Source: JAZSQZ01 sp045538175 (lineage in GTDB: Bacteria; Bacillota; Clostridia; Christensenellales; UBA1242). From it: 24,461 bases of DNA. The DNA lies in the NCBI GenBank assembly GCA_045538175.1, contig JAZSQZ010000056.1:1-24461 (forward strand), read 5' to 3'. The first letter of the stretch is position 1. Every line of letters begins with the position of its first letter. The translations under genes and the position numbers were made by a program. This document shows positions 15,246-23,010 of this stretch, in pieces. The notes below the pieces were generated by a model. It saw only the letters and a program-made list of their open reading frames with translations. It had not been told where the DNA came from and did no database searches.

Positions 15246-15803
15246 ATGATTTCAGCAGGTGATTTTAGAAAGGGTGTTACATTTGAATACGAAAGCAACG
15301 TTTATGTTATTGTTGATTTCCAACACGTAAAACCAGGTAAAGGTGCAGCTTTCGTTAGAACAAAAATGAAAAACGTAGTTACAGGACAAGTTTTAGAAAG
15401 AACTTTCAACCCAACAGAAAAAGTTGAAGAAGCAAAAATTGAAAAGAAGGAAATGCAATACCTTTATAGCGAAGATGATATTTACTACTTTATGGATATG
15501 GAAAGTTATGATCAAATTCCATTAAACAAAAACCAAGTAGAAGAAGCATTAAAATTCATTACAGAAAATATGAACGTTACAATTCAATTCTACAAAGGCG
15601 AAGCTTTCTCAGTTGTACCACCAAACTTTGTAGAACTTACAATCGTTGAATGTGAACCTGGAATCCAAGGTGATACATCTAAAGCAGGTAACAAACCAGC
15701 AACACTTGAAACAGGATTTGTTATTCAAGTTCCTTTATTTGTTAACAATGGCGAAAGAATCAGAGTTGATACAAGAACCGGAACATATATGGAAAGACTA
15801 TAG
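15246..15803 (+). CDS. efp: translation elongation factor P
   Basis: EF-P relieves ribosome stalling at runs of proline. The start was set at 15246, where AGGAGG at 15234-15239 is well placed and the protein begins MISAGDFRKGVTFEYE; an in-frame ATG at 15225 lies before that site and is not likely. The 185-residue protein shows the KOW-like domain with QHVKPGKGAAFVRTK, where Lys32 at the loop tip matches the modified lysine of B. subtilis EF-P. The OB domains and the C-terminal signature GDTSKAGNKPATLETGFVIQVPLFVNNGE are intact. It sits just before the spoIIIA operon, as in other Bacillota, with its own promoter and terminator. No modification enzyme gene is present in the window. Confidence 0.97.
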   Translation: MISAGDFRKGVTFEYESNVYVIVDFQHVKPGKGAAFVRTKMKNVVTGQVLERTFNPTEKVEEAKIEKKEMQYLYSEDDIYYFMDMESYDQIPLNKNQVEEALKFITENMNVTIQFYKGEAFSVVPPNFVELTIVECEPGIQGDTSKAGNKPATLETGFVIQVPLFVNNGERIRVDTRTGTYMERL

Positions 15804-15817
15804 AATTAAAAATAAAA

Positions 15818-15847
15818 GCAACACGATGCAAATCGTGTTGTTTTTTT
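15818..15847 (+). terminator. intrinsic terminator after efp
   Basis: The stem CAACACGAT with ATCGTGTTG and a GCAA loop is followed by seven T residues. It lies 14 bases after the efp stop and separates efp from the spoIIIA operon. Confidence 0.92.
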
Positions 15848-15909
15848 GTTTTTATTGGGGTTTTTATGAAAATAGGCATACTTTATAAATTCTAATATTA
15901 AAATTTTAT

Positions 15910-16839
15910 ATGGACATAAATGAATGTATAATAACAATTTTACCACCAAATATATCAAGCATAATTATAAACACAATAGAAACTAAAAAACTTAACGAGA
16001 TAAGAATAAGAAAAGGTAAAAAAATTGTTGTAAATCTTCACGGTAAATTATTTTATCTGTCATCTAAAGGCATAACATCCAATTATGATGTTGCGATAAC
16101 AGCAAGTGGAAGTATGATAGAAGAAATAGTAAAGCGTTCAAGTGAACATTCTTTTTATGCTTATGCAAACCAAATAAGGCAAGGTTTTATTACAGTTGTA
16201 GGTGGAATAAGAGTAGGCATATGTGGGGAAGTTGTTGTAGATGGTAATAATATAAAAACAATAAAAAACATAAATTCACTAAATATAAGAATTCCACATC
16301 AAGTTTATGGTTGTGCCGAAGAAGTTTTAAGTCATATTTTAACAAACAGTTTTGAAAACACATTGATAATATCTCCGCCGGGCTGTGGTAAGACTACCAT
16401 AATTAGAGATATTTTACATTTGCTAACTAAAAAGAAATATTGTTACAACATTTTACTTGTTGATGAAAGGTACGAGATTGCAAGTTCCTATAACGGCACA
16501 ACACAACTAGATGTCGGCGAATATACAGATATTATTAGTGGTAGCACAAAACATTATGGATTTGAGTATGGTGTAAGAAGTATGTCGCCTGATATTGTTG
16601 TAACAGATGAAGTGTATTCATTTAGAGATTTAGAAGCGATAGAAAGTATAGCAAGTACCGGGGTTAAAATTTTGACAAGCGTGCACGGTTTGAATTTGGA
16701 TGACATAAAAAATAAACAAACATTTTTAAAAGTTTTAGAAAACAAAATCTTTAAAAGGTTTGTCGTTTTATCGTCTAGAAAAGGACCTGGTACAATCGAA
16801 GGAATATATGACGAAAATTTTAGGTGTATCAACTATTGA
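15910..16839 (+). CDS. spoIIIAA: stage III sporulation protein AA (secretion-type ATPase)
   Basis: SpoIIIAA is the ATPase of the channel that the mother cell builds against the forespore after engulfment, and it is related to type II/IV secretion ATPases. The 309-residue protein has the Walker A motif SPPGCGKTT with Lys161. The Walker B-like ILLVDERYE and the family segments IRQGFITVVGGIRVGICGE and MSPDIVVTDEVYS are also intact. It is the first gene of a complete spoIIIAA-AH operon. The start ATG at 15910 has no good ribosome-binding site (AT-rich AAAATTTTAT before it), which is unusual beside its neighbours; no better start is seen. The operon is separated from efp by a terminator. Confidence 0.95.
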   Translation: MDINECIITILPPNISSIIINTIETKKLNEIRIRKGKKIVVNLHGKLFYLSSKGITSNYDVAITASGSMIEEIVKRSSEHSFYAYANQIRQGFITVVGGIRVGICGEVVVDGNNIKTIKNINSLNIRIPHQVYGCAEEVLSHILTNSFENTLIISPPGCGKTTIIRDILHLLTKKKYCYNILLVDERYEIASSYNGTTQLDVGEYTDIISGSTKHYGFEYGVRSMSPDIVVTDEVYSFRDLEAIESIASTGVKILTSVHGLNLDDIKNKQTFLKVLENKIFKRFVVLSSRKGPGTIEGIYDENFRCINY

Positions 16840-17336
16840 TTAAATTTTTGTTAATTTTGGTTCTGTTGTGTTGTTCTGTTAGTATTGGGATTTTGATAAG
16901 TAATCATTTTAGAAAAAGAAAACAATTTTTTAATGAATTATTAAATTTTTTAGGATTTTCTAACGACTATATTAAACACAGCAATGAAAAAATATTGTCC
17001 ATAATAGATAAATATAAGACGACGAATATTGCTTTTAAAAACTTGCTTTGCGAATACAAAAATTTTATTTTAAACAAAAAAGAAAAAGAAGAGTTTTTAT
17101 TTAACATAAGGGAAATATTATATTTTTTAAATGAAGAAGAATTCTCAATTATAAATGAAATTTTTTTATCTTTTGGCGAATTTGATGAAGTTGGAGAAAT
17201 AAATAAACTTGAGACAAGCAAAAAAAGAATAGAAACCATCTTAAAAAAGGTTATAAGCGAAAATAATAAGTTTTCTCCTTTTTTTATAAAGATGAGTATT
17301 TTGGTGGGGTTGTTTTTATTTATTCTTTTTGTATAG
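16824..17336 (+). CDS. spoIIIAB: stage III sporulation protein AB
   Basis: SpoIIIAB is a membrane protein of the SpoIIIA-SpoIIQ channel with similarity to type II secretion GspF proteins. The 170-residue product has an N-terminal membrane helix at about residues 5-25 (LLIKFLLILVLLCCSVSIGI), a long charged helical middle and a second membrane helix at the very C-terminus (FIKMSILVGLFLFILFV). This is the normal two-helix layout and length. The GTG start at 16824 overlaps the end of spoIIIAA by 16 bases; a TTG at 16836 is an in-frame alternative. Identity rests on topology, length and position, since the sequence itself is weakly conserved. Confidence 0.88.
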   Translation: MYQLLIKFLLILVLLCCSVSIGILISNHFRKRKQFFNELLNFLGFSNDYIKHSNEKILSIIDKYKTTNIAFKNLLCEYKNFILNKKEKEEFLFNIREILYFLNEEEFSIINEIFLSFGEFDEVGEINKLETSKKRIETILKKVISENNKFSPFFIKMSILVGLFLFILFV

Positions 17337-17354
17337 TTATTTGGAGAAATTGCT

Positions 17355-17552
17355 TTGGGATATGAAATTATATTTAAAATAGCAGGTATTGGAATTTTAA
17401 CAGCAGTAATTGGACAAATTTTAAAAAATATAGGCAAAGATGAAATGGCTACAATAACAACTCTTGCAGGGGTAGTGGTTGTGCTTATAATGGTTGTAAA
17501 CCTTATTAGTCAGTTGTTGGATACTGTAAAAAACTTGTTTTCTTTGTATTAG
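17355..17552 (+). CDS. spoIIIAC: stage III sporulation protein AC
   Basis: This is a 65-residue membrane protein with two hydrophobic helices (about residues 4-24 and 33-55) joined by a short charged turn (KNIGKDEMATI), the standard SpoIIIAC form. The sequence FKIAGIGILTAVIGQILKN and the GKDE turn are typical of the family. It is a presumed inner-membrane part of the mother-cell channel complex. The start is TTG at 17355 with GGAG 8 bases upstream. It lies between spoIIIAB and spoIIIAD in the conserved order. Confidence 0.92.
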   Translation: MGYEIIFKIAGIGILTAVIGQILKNIGKDEMATITTLAGVVVVLIMVVNLISQLLDTVKNLFSLY

Positions 17553-17561
17553 GAATAATAG

Positions 17562-17948
17562 ATGGATATTCTTAGGATTATTGGGATTGCACTCATAACT
17601 ATGGTTGCAACCTTGGTCGTAAAACAAATAAAGGCTGAGTTTTCGATTATAGTCACTCTAGCAGGAGCTCTTGTAATACTTTTTATGATTGTTGACGGAC
17701 TTAGCAGCATTGTAGATTACTTTAATGAAATTATTATAAGGACAAGCATAAATAGTGAATTTTTTACAATCATACTAAAAGTTGTAGGCGTTGGGTATTT
17801 AACTGAATTTGCATCAAATTTATGTGTTGATGGTGGAATGAAATCTCTTGCAGACAAAATAACAATTTCAGGAAAAATAATTATCGTTGTTTTATCTTTA
17901 CCAATAATTACAGGCCTTTTAGATATTGTTACGGAAATATTAAAATGA
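17562..17948 (+). CDS. spoIIIAD: stage III sporulation protein AD
   Basis: The 128-residue multi-helix membrane protein resembles a longer paralogue of SpoIIIAC. Its first two helices (about residues 3-20 and 26-50) are joined by VVKQIKAEFSIIVTLAG, and further hydrophobic stretches lie near residues 70-88 and 105-122. The conserved VVGVGYLTEFASNLCVDGG segment with the following SLADKITISGKI is a good family mark. It is part of the same membrane channel complex. The ATG follows AGGAATAATAG after spoIIIAC, and the stop overlaps the spoIIIAE start by four bases (ATGA), pointing to coupled translation. Confidence 0.93.
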   Translation: MDILRIIGIALITMVATLVVKQIKAEFSIIVTLAGALVILFMIVDGLSSIVDYFNEIIIRTSINSEFFTIILKVVGVGYLTEFASNLCVDGGMKSLADKITISGKIIIVVLSLPIITGLLDIVTEILK

Positions 17949-19111
17949 AAAAAATAATTTTAATTTTACTGTGTTTAATTGTATTTGTTTCTATAACCCC
18001 ACGCTTTTCGTATTGTGAGACAAATAGTGAGTATGTTTATGAAGAACTTAACAAAGATATAAACGAACAATTAAATAGTTTTGACTTTTCAGGCCTAGAT
18101 AAAGAATTAAACAAGCAAAATGGATACAAAAATTTGCCATTTATTGAAAGGGTAAAAAAGATTATAAATGGCGAGATAAACTTAGATTATAACTCTTTTA
18201 TATCTTATATTTTAAATTTGTTGTTTGATGAGATATTATCAATAGTTCCGCTAATATGCCTTATTATATCGGTTGGAATTATATGTAGTTTAGTTGGACA
18301 AATAGGTGGGGCAGGGTCAAAAAATTCAGTTTCGACTGTTGTATATTTTGTTTGTTTTTCAGTAATTGTAGTTTTAGTTTTTAAAAGTTCTCTTGGCCTT
18401 ATTACAACAACAAAACAAACGCTGTCTTCGATATCAAATCAAATTCAGCTTATATTTCCAATTCTTTTAACTTTGATAACAACGCTTGGTGGTTCTGTAA
18501 CAGCTGGCATATATCAACCTGCAATGTCTGTTTTAAGCACAATTATATCTGAGTTGTTTTTATCGATACTTATGCCAATTTTTATATTGTCTTTTGTGTT
18601 TAATGTTATGGGGAATATTTCGCCTAGTATTAGGTTAGAAAAGTTTGCAAAATTCTTTTCTTCGCTCTTTAAATGGCTTATTGGAATAGTCTTTACTTTG
18701 TTTGTTTCTTTTATAACAATTCAAGGCATAACTGCTATAACTACAGATAGCGTATCGATTAAGACGGCAAAATTTGCCCTTAAAAGCTACATACCTATTT
18801 TAGGGGGTTATTTATCGGACGGGGTAAGTTTGATTCTAGCATCAACTGTTTTGGTCAAAAATGGAGTGGGTGTTACGGGACTTATAATGTTGTTTTCCAC
18901 AATACTTTCGCCTGTATTTAAGATCTTAATTTTTATGTTGGGGCTAAAACTAGTTGCTGCAATTTTGGAACCTTTAACAGAGAAAAGAATAAGCGATTTT
19001 GTATATGGCGTATCTAAAAGTTTGTCAATGCTTATCGCTTGTGTTTTGGGTATGGGGTTTATGTATTTGATTTCGGTGGGTCTAGTAATGTGTAGCGCAA
19101 ATATCTTTTAA
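17945..19111 (+). CDS. spoIIIAE: stage III sporulation protein AE
   Basis: SpoIIIAE is the largest membrane protein of the spoIIIA operon. The 388-residue product starts with a likely signal peptide (KKIILILLCLIVFVSIT, cleavage near residue 25), followed by a charged extracytoplasmic part up to about residue 85. It then has a polytopic region with many hydrophobic helices. The family segment LGGSVTAGIYQPAMSVLSTII, the VSIKTAKFALKSYIPILGGYLSDGVSL block and EPLTEKRISDF are recognisable. Length agrees with the family, about 400. It overlaps spoIIIAD by four bases, and spoIIIAF follows within a few bases. Confidence 0.95.
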   Translation: MKKIILILLCLIVFVSITPRFSYCETNSEYVYEELNKDINEQLNSFDFSGLDKELNKQNGYKNLPFIERVKKIINGEINLDYNSFISYILNLLFDEILSIVPLICLIISVGIICSLVGQIGGAGSKNSVSTVVYFVCFSVIVVLVFKSSLGLITTTKQTLSSISNQIQLIFPILLTLITTLGGSVTAGIYQPAMSVLSTIISELFLSILMPIFILSFVFNVMGNISPSIRLEKFAKFFSSLFKWLIGIVFTLFVSFITIQGITAITTDSVSIKTAKFALKSYIPILGGYLSDGVSLILASTVLVKNGVGVTGLIMLFSTILSPVFKILIFMLGLKLVAAILEPLTEKRISDFVYGVSKSLSMLIACVLGMGFMYLISVGLVMCSANIF

Positions 19112-19118
19112 GGTGTAT

Positions 19119-19604
19119 ATGAGTGGTGATTTTTCTTCGTGGGTTTTATCAATTGTTGGGGTAATTTTAATTTCTGTTATTGTAGAAATTGTGTTGCCAC
19201 ATGGAAGTGTTGGTAAATTTATAAAAAGCATACTTTCGATATTTATTATATTTGTGATGATAAGTCCCGTTGTGACGTTTAAAAACACAAACTTTTTTGA
19301 AAAGATTTTAAATCAAAGCGCAATTGAAATAGATGTAGAATATATAAAAAAAGTTAACAAGCAAAAAGTTGCAGAATATGAAAAAAATATTTTGAAAAGT
19401 TTTGATAAAAGTGGATATCACAATGTGGTTATTAAGATCGATGCAGAAATTGACAAAGATATAAAAATAAACAAAGTTTATGTTGATATTTGCGATTTAG
19501 TTCTTAGTGAAAATTTGGAGCATATAGATAAGTATACAAATATGATTGCGATAATAAAAAGTATTATTGACATAAAAAAGGAGAATATCGTTTTTAATGA
19601 ATGA
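19119..19604 (+). CDS. spoIIIAF: stage III sporulation protein AF
   Basis: This 161-residue protein has two N-terminal membrane helices (about residues 8-26 and 34-50, WVLSIVGVILISVIVEIVL and FIKSILSIFIIFVMISPVV) joined by the conserved LPHGSVGKFIK. A soluble domain follows that is likely extracytoplasmic and part of the channel complex. ATG at 19119 was chosen because AAGG at 19110-19113 is then correctly spaced; an in-frame GTG at 19113 would sit on that site and add only two residues. The end overlaps the spoIIIAG start by eight bases. Identity rests on helix layout, the PxGxxxK linker and operon position. Confidence 0.9.
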   Translation: MSGDFSSWVLSIVGVILISVIVEIVLPHGSVGKFIKSILSIFIIFVMISPVVTFKNTNFFEKILNQSAIEIDVEYIKKVNKQKVAEYEKNILKSFDKSGYHNVVIKIDAEIDKDIKINKVYVDICDLVLSENLEHIDKYTNMIAIIKSIIDIKKENIVFNE

Positions 19605-20154
19605 AAAAGTCAAGGACAAGCAGAAAAAAGTTTTGTTTGCAAATTTCTTTTCAAAACTTAAAAAAATAAAGCACATAGAGATTTTTCTGTCTTTAATATT
19701 TGTTGCAATTATTTTGCTAATATATTTTTCATCAACTCCGACTGACTTTAAAACAACAAAGGAAGAAAAAACAATGTCTTCTTCGATAGAGTATTCAAAA
19801 GAAGTTGAAGAGAGGTTGGAAGAAGTGCTATCTAAGATAAAAGGTGCAGGTAAGGTTTCGGTTATGGTTAATTGTGAAAGTGGTTATGAAATAAAAATTG
19901 CATATACAACTGAAACTGTAAAGAAGACTGAAAACTCGCTTCCGATTGAAGTTGTAACACAAACTCCTGTGCTTGTTACGAATAATGGAGAAACAACTCC
20001 TGTTGTGCTTGAATATATATCGCCAAAAATAAAAAACATAATTATAGTTTCAGCAGGGGCAGAAGATACAAATGTTAGATTAGAGCTTATAAAAGCAGTA
20101 GAGTCGCTGTTAAATATTCCGTCATCATCTATTCAGGTTTTTACGGGTAATTAG
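19597..20154 (+). CDS. spoIIIAG: stage III sporulation protein AG (ring-forming)
   Basis: SpoIIIAG forms a large oligomeric ring in the intermembrane space between mother cell and forespore and has a fold related to type III secretion ring proteins such as EscJ. The 185-residue product has one membrane helix at about residues 27-44 (IEIFLSLIFVAIILLIYF), then a ring-building domain with VEERLEEVLSKIKGAGKVSVMVNCESG. The C-terminal part has SPKIKNIIIVSAGAEDTNVR and AVESLLNIPSSSIQVF, typical of the family. The long loop between them is moderate in length. It overlaps spoIIIAF and is followed by spoIIIAH 10 bases later. Confidence 0.95.
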   Translation: MNEKVKDKQKKVLFANFFSKLKKIKHIEIFLSLIFVAIILLIYFSSTPTDFKTTKEEKTMSSSIEYSKEVEERLEEVLSKIKGAGKVSVMVNCESGYEIKIAYTTETVKKTENSLPIEVVTQTPVLVTNNGETTPVVLEYISPKIKNIIIVSAGAEDTNVRLELIKAVESLLNIPSSSIQVFTGN

Positions 20155-20164
20155 GGAGGTTTTT

Positions 20165-20644
20165 ATGACAAAAAAGAAAAAGATAATAGTTTTAACTACA
20201 ATGGTAGCTTTGCTTGTTATTACGGGGATTTTAAATGTTGTATTGAATACAGGTGCTATGCAAACAACTACAACAAATACTGAATACTCAAGCGCAAGTT
20301 TTTTTAGCACATACAGAACAGACAGGACAAACACTCGCAATGAAGCGATAGAATATTATAAAGATTTGCTAAACAACACTGAACTTACTTTAGAAACAAA
20401 ACAAGAATACGAAACAAAGATTAATGAATTGATTTCTGCAATGTCAACTGAACTTAGTATGGAAACAATGATAAAATCAAAAGGTTTTAGTGAAGCACTT
20501 GTTAGTTATTCGGACACATATATAAATGTTATCGTAAAGAGTACAGAGTTAAACGAAAGTGAAGTCGCACAAATTGTAGAAGTTGTACAGTCTCAGTCAG
20601 ACAATAGAGATATAGATTTTATAAAAATAATTCCTGTCGAATAG
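20165..20644 (+). CDS. spoIIIAH: stage III sporulation protein AH
   Basis: SpoIIIAH is anchored in the mother-cell membrane and pairs with forespore SpoIIQ (or its Clostridia counterpart) across the intermembrane space. The 159-residue product has one membrane helix at about residues 7-27 (IIVLTTMVALLVITGILNVV). The ring-forming domain follows with FFSTYRTDRTNTRNEAIEYY and KGFSEALVSYSDTYINVIV. It is shorter than the 218 residues of the B. subtilis protein, mostly in the linker. GGGAGG lies before the ATG. It is the last gene of the operon; the next gene has its own promoter directly after the stop. Confidence 0.94.
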   Translation: MTKKKKIIVLTTMVALLVITGILNVVLNTGAMQTTTTNTEYSSASFFSTYRTDRTNTRNEAIEYYKDLLNNTELTLETKQEYETKINELISAMSTELSMETMIKSKGFSEALVSYSDTYINVIVKSTELNESEVAQIVEVVQSQSDNRDIDFIKIIPVE

Positions 20645-20645
20645 G

Positions 20646-20674
20646 TTGCAATATGAACTTGCTTGTGATATACT
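20646..20674 (+). promoter_or_regulatory. sigma-A promoter for the Asp23-family gene and downstream genes
   Basis: TTGCAA at 20646-20651 and TATACT at 20669-20674 are exactly 17 bases apart, just after the spoIIIAH stop. This frees asp23-nusB-xseAB from the sporulation operon. Confidence 0.75.
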
Positions 20675-20702
20675 AAATCCGTATATAGGAGTATAATGTT
20701 CA

Positions 20703-21086
20703 ATGGCAAAAATTGAGAAAATATATGATGATAGCGAAAACGGAAGAGTTTATTGCGACAAAAGTATTATGTTGTCAATCATCAACCTTGCTGCAAAAGA
20801 AATCAGCGGGGTATCTGCATTATGCAATAATTTTGCAAGTGGAATAAAGAGATTTTTCTCCTCAAACTATTTTGAAGGAGTTAAGGTTTCATACCCGAAA
20901 AAGGGCTCAATTGTTATTGATGTATATATCAAGGTCTTTTTTGGGTATAGTGTTTCCGACGTTGCATATCGTGTACAAGAGAATATTAAAAACGGAATAT
21001 CATCAATGCTAGATGTTAAAATTGATGGTATCAATATTCACGTACTAGGTGTAGATTTTTCAAAGGAAGAATTAGCAAGAATTTAA
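20703..21086 (+). CDS. Asp23/Gls24 family envelope stress response protein (YqhY-like)
   Basis: The 127-residue soluble protein belongs to the Asp23/Gls24 (DUF322) family. The family pattern is visible: INLAAKEISGVSALCNN at the start of the domain, a central VIDVYIKVFFGYSVSDVAYRVQENIKNGISSM, and the ending VKIDGINIHVLGVDF. By position between spoIIIAH and nusB it corresponds to B. subtilis YqhY, which is linked there to acetyl-CoA carboxylase control; the accBC genes that usually lie beside it are absent here. AGGAG lies 11 bases before the ATG, a slightly long spacing. Its function in this organism cannot be stated from sequence. Confidence 0.92.
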   Translation: MAKIEKIYDDSENGRVYCDKSIMLSIINLAAKEISGVSALCNNFASGIKRFFSSNYFEGVKVSYPKKGSIVIDVYIKVFFGYSVSDVAYRVQENIKNGISSMLDVKIDGINIHVLGVDFSKEELARI

Positions 21087-21093
21087 ACATAAG

Positions 21094-21125
21094 TCCCCAT
21101 GGAATTCCATAGGGATTTTTGTGTT
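21094..21125 (+). terminator. terminator-like hairpin between the Asp23-family gene and nusB
   Basis: The sequence TCCC-C-ATGGAATTCCAT-A-GGGA forms a stem with one internal mismatch and an AATT loop, followed by TTTTTGTGTTTTT. It lies 7 bases after the gene. nusB follows about 20 bases later without a visible promoter, so termination is probably partial. Confidence 0.7.
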
Positions 21126-21144
21126 TTTAAAGGAGAAAGGAATT

Positions 21145-21591
21145 ATGGGAAGAATAATAGCAAGAGAAACAGGGTTTAAACTAATTTACGAATATTTGTT
21201 TAATAAAGAAGCAGAAGTTGCGGCTTTTTTTAAGGCTGGAAACATTGAGCTTGAAGCAGAAGAAAACACAGTTGTTATTGATGAAAACAATAATCTTGTC
21301 GTAAGCGAAGAAGAAAAAGAGTACGCAATAAGTGTTTATAATGCTGTTACCCAAAATTATGACGAACTTATCAATGTTTTAGATGTAAATATTAAAGGTT
21401 TTAATATTAACAGAGTATATAAATTGGATTTAGCAATTTTGCTTATGGCAGTTGCAGAAATTAAATATTTGAATCAAGATGTTGCTTTGATTATTAACGA
21501 ATCAGTTGAAATTGCAAAAAAATATTCAACTGATAAAAGCCCCGCATTTGTCAATGGTGTTTTAGGTGGATTTGTAAAAAATTTAAAATAG
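21145..21591 (+). CDS. nusB: transcription antitermination factor NusB
   Basis: NusB joins NusE (S10), NusA and NusG on boxA RNA for antitermination of rRNA operons. ATG at 21145 was chosen because AAAGGAGAAAGG lies right before it and the protein then begins MGRIIARETGFKLIYEYLF, a usual NusB start. An in-frame GTG at 21121 would lie before this site and overlap the T run of the preceding hairpin. The 148-residue product is all-helical and ends with RVYKLDLAILLMAVAEIKYL, ALIINESVEIAKKYSTDKSPAFVNGVLG, the most conserved segment. folD, which often follows, is absent; xseA comes next. Confidence 0.95.
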   Translation: MGRIIARETGFKLIYEYLFNKEAEVAAFFKAGNIELEAEENTVVIDENNNLVVSEEEKEYAISVYNAVTQNYDELINVLDVNIKGFNINRVYKLDLAILLMAVAEIKYLNQDVALIINESVEIAKKYSTDKSPAFVNGVLGGFVKNLK

Positions 21592-21601
21592 GGGATTTAA
21601 A

Positions 21602-22789
21602 GTGTTAAAACCATTAAGTATAACGGAAATATCTAAGTATATTACCCAGATATTTGATATGGAAGAAATGCTACAAGGTGTTAAGATATATGGCGAAGTA
21701 TCAGGGTGTAGCTTTGTTAGGGGAAACTTGTATTTTTCGTTAAAAGATGAAAATTCGATTATTAGTTGCATTATGTTTGGCGTTGCAGGAAATACGCTAA
21801 AAGATGGTGATGCAATTTTGGCAACCGGTTCGTTAAAGTACTATGCAAAAGGTGGCAAACTTAATTTTTATGTGTCGTCTTATGCTCCTTACGGACAAGG
21901 TATCTTATATCAAAAATTTTTAATATTAAAAGAGAAGTTAGAGAAGGAAGGGTTGTTTTCTAGTGAGCATAAACTACCCATTCCAAAACAAATCAAAAAG
22001 ATTGGTGTTGTTACATCTGCAACAGGTGCAGTTATACAGGATATTATAAATGTTTCTACACGTAGAAACCCAAGTATCAATATTGATATTTTTCCCGCAA
22101 GGGTCCAAGGCACAGGTGCAGAATACACAATTGAAGAAGGTTTAGAATATTTTTCAAGCAGCGATGTTGACGTCGTTGTTGTTGCTCGTGGCGGTGGGTC
22201 TCTAGAAGACTTACAACCGTTTAACACAGAAGTTGTTGCTAGGGCAGTTTTTAAGTGTAAAAAACCTGTTGTTTCTGCTGTTGGGCACGAAACAGATTTT
22301 ACTATATGTGACTTTGTTGCGTCTCTCAGAGCTCCAACACCGTCTGCTGCTGCAGAGTTGTTGACAATTGATGTTATGACAGAGTTTAATAAAATCAAAA
22401 AAGATTTTTCAAAATTGTCTATCCTTATTTCACATTTGATTGATGATAAGATAAACAAAATTGATAATTCATTGTCTTACATTTTTGATAGTTATGAATC
22501 AAAATGTGATGACCTTAAGAAGAATTTAACAATTTTGACTCATAAGTTAGGTTTTAATTATAATAAACCTTTTGGAGATAAGGAAAACAACCTAAAACTT
22601 GCACTAACAAAGCTTGAAGGATTAAATCCTGTAAGTATCTTACTAAAAGGTTGGGCAAGTGTAGAAAAAGATGATACACGACTTGATAGTATTGATAAAC
22701 TTAAAAAGAATGATAAAATTCGTGTTAATTTTAAAGATGGCAGTATAGATGCTGTTGTTGAGAATATTCAACAAAAAAAGGAGAGATAA
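21602..22789 (+). CDS. xseA: exodeoxyribonuclease VII large subunit
   Basis: XseA is the catalytic subunit of exonuclease VII, which degrades single-stranded DNA from both ends to short acid-insoluble oligomers. The 395-residue protein has an N-terminal OB fold (LQGVKIYGEVSGCSFVRGNLYFSLKDE). The catalytic part follows with IGVVTSATGAVIQDIINVSTRRNP, VVVVARGGGSLEDLQPFN, and AVGHETDFTICDFVASLRAPTPSAAAEL, all well conserved. The helical region that binds the small subunits and a C-terminal DGSIDAVVE strand end it. The start is GTG at 21602 after AGGGGA; xseB follows after one base. Confidence 0.96.
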   Translation: MLKPLSITEISKYITQIFDMEEMLQGVKIYGEVSGCSFVRGNLYFSLKDENSIISCIMFGVAGNTLKDGDAILATGSLKYYAKGGKLNFYVSSYAPYGQGILYQKFLILKEKLEKEGLFSSEHKLPIPKQIKKIGVVTSATGAVIQDIINVSTRRNPSINIDIFPARVQGTGAEYTIEEGLEYFSSSDVDVVVVARGGGSLEDLQPFNTEVVARAVFKCKKPVVSAVGHETDFTICDFVASLRAPTPSAAAELLTIDVMTEFNKIKKDFSKLSILISHLIDDKINKIDNSLSYIFDSYESKCDDLKKNLTILTHKLGFNYNKPFGDKENNLKLALTKLEGLNPVSILLKGWASVEKDDTRLDSIDKLKKNDKIRVNFKDGSIDAVVENIQQKKER

Positions 22790-22790
22790 T

Positions 22791-23000
22791 ATGACATTTG
22801 AAGAATTATCAAAAAGACTTGAAGAAATTGTTTCTAAACTTGAAAATGGAAATGTCACTCTTGATGAAGGTACAAAACTTTTTGAAGAGGGTGTAGATAT
22901 TGCAAAAAAATGCTATGAGCTTATAGATAAGAGCAAAGGCAAAATTACAACAATTAAAAAGGAATTAGATGAAATTCTAAATTCCGTTGAAGAAGATTAA
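22791..23000 (+). CDS. xseB: exodeoxyribonuclease VII small subunit
   Basis: The 69-residue helical protein is the small subunit that binds XseA in multiple copies. Family marks are FEELSKRLEEIVSKLENGNVTLDEGTKLFEEG and the following KCYELIDKSKGKI. ATG at 22791 was chosen because AAAAAGGAGAGA sits right before it, overlapping the end of xseA; a TTG further up in the same frame would add residues foreign to the family. In many Bacillota ispA follows xseB; here proS follows after 10 bases. Confidence 0.95.
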   Translation: MTFEELSKRLEEIVSKLENGNVTLDEGTKLFEEGVDIAKKCYELIDKSKGKITTIKKELDEILNSVEED

Positions 23001-23010
23001 GGAGAAAAAA

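Noticed and set aside
15877..15884. CATACTTT before spoIIIAA, close to the sigma-E -10 consensus (CATACAnT), expected for a mother-cell operon
   Set aside because: No convincing sigma-E -35 element lies 13-15 bases upstream, so one half-match in AT-rich DNA is not enough to call a promoter.
15846..15895. Eight-codon ORF (ATG at 15866) before spoIIIAA as a leader peptide
   Set aside because: It has no ribosome-binding site and no codon run typical of attenuation; chance ORFs of this size are common.
21099..21110. Palindrome ATGGAATTCCAT as an operator or restriction-related site
   Set aside because: It is the top of a longer hairpin followed by T runs after the Asp23-family gene, so a terminator explains it.
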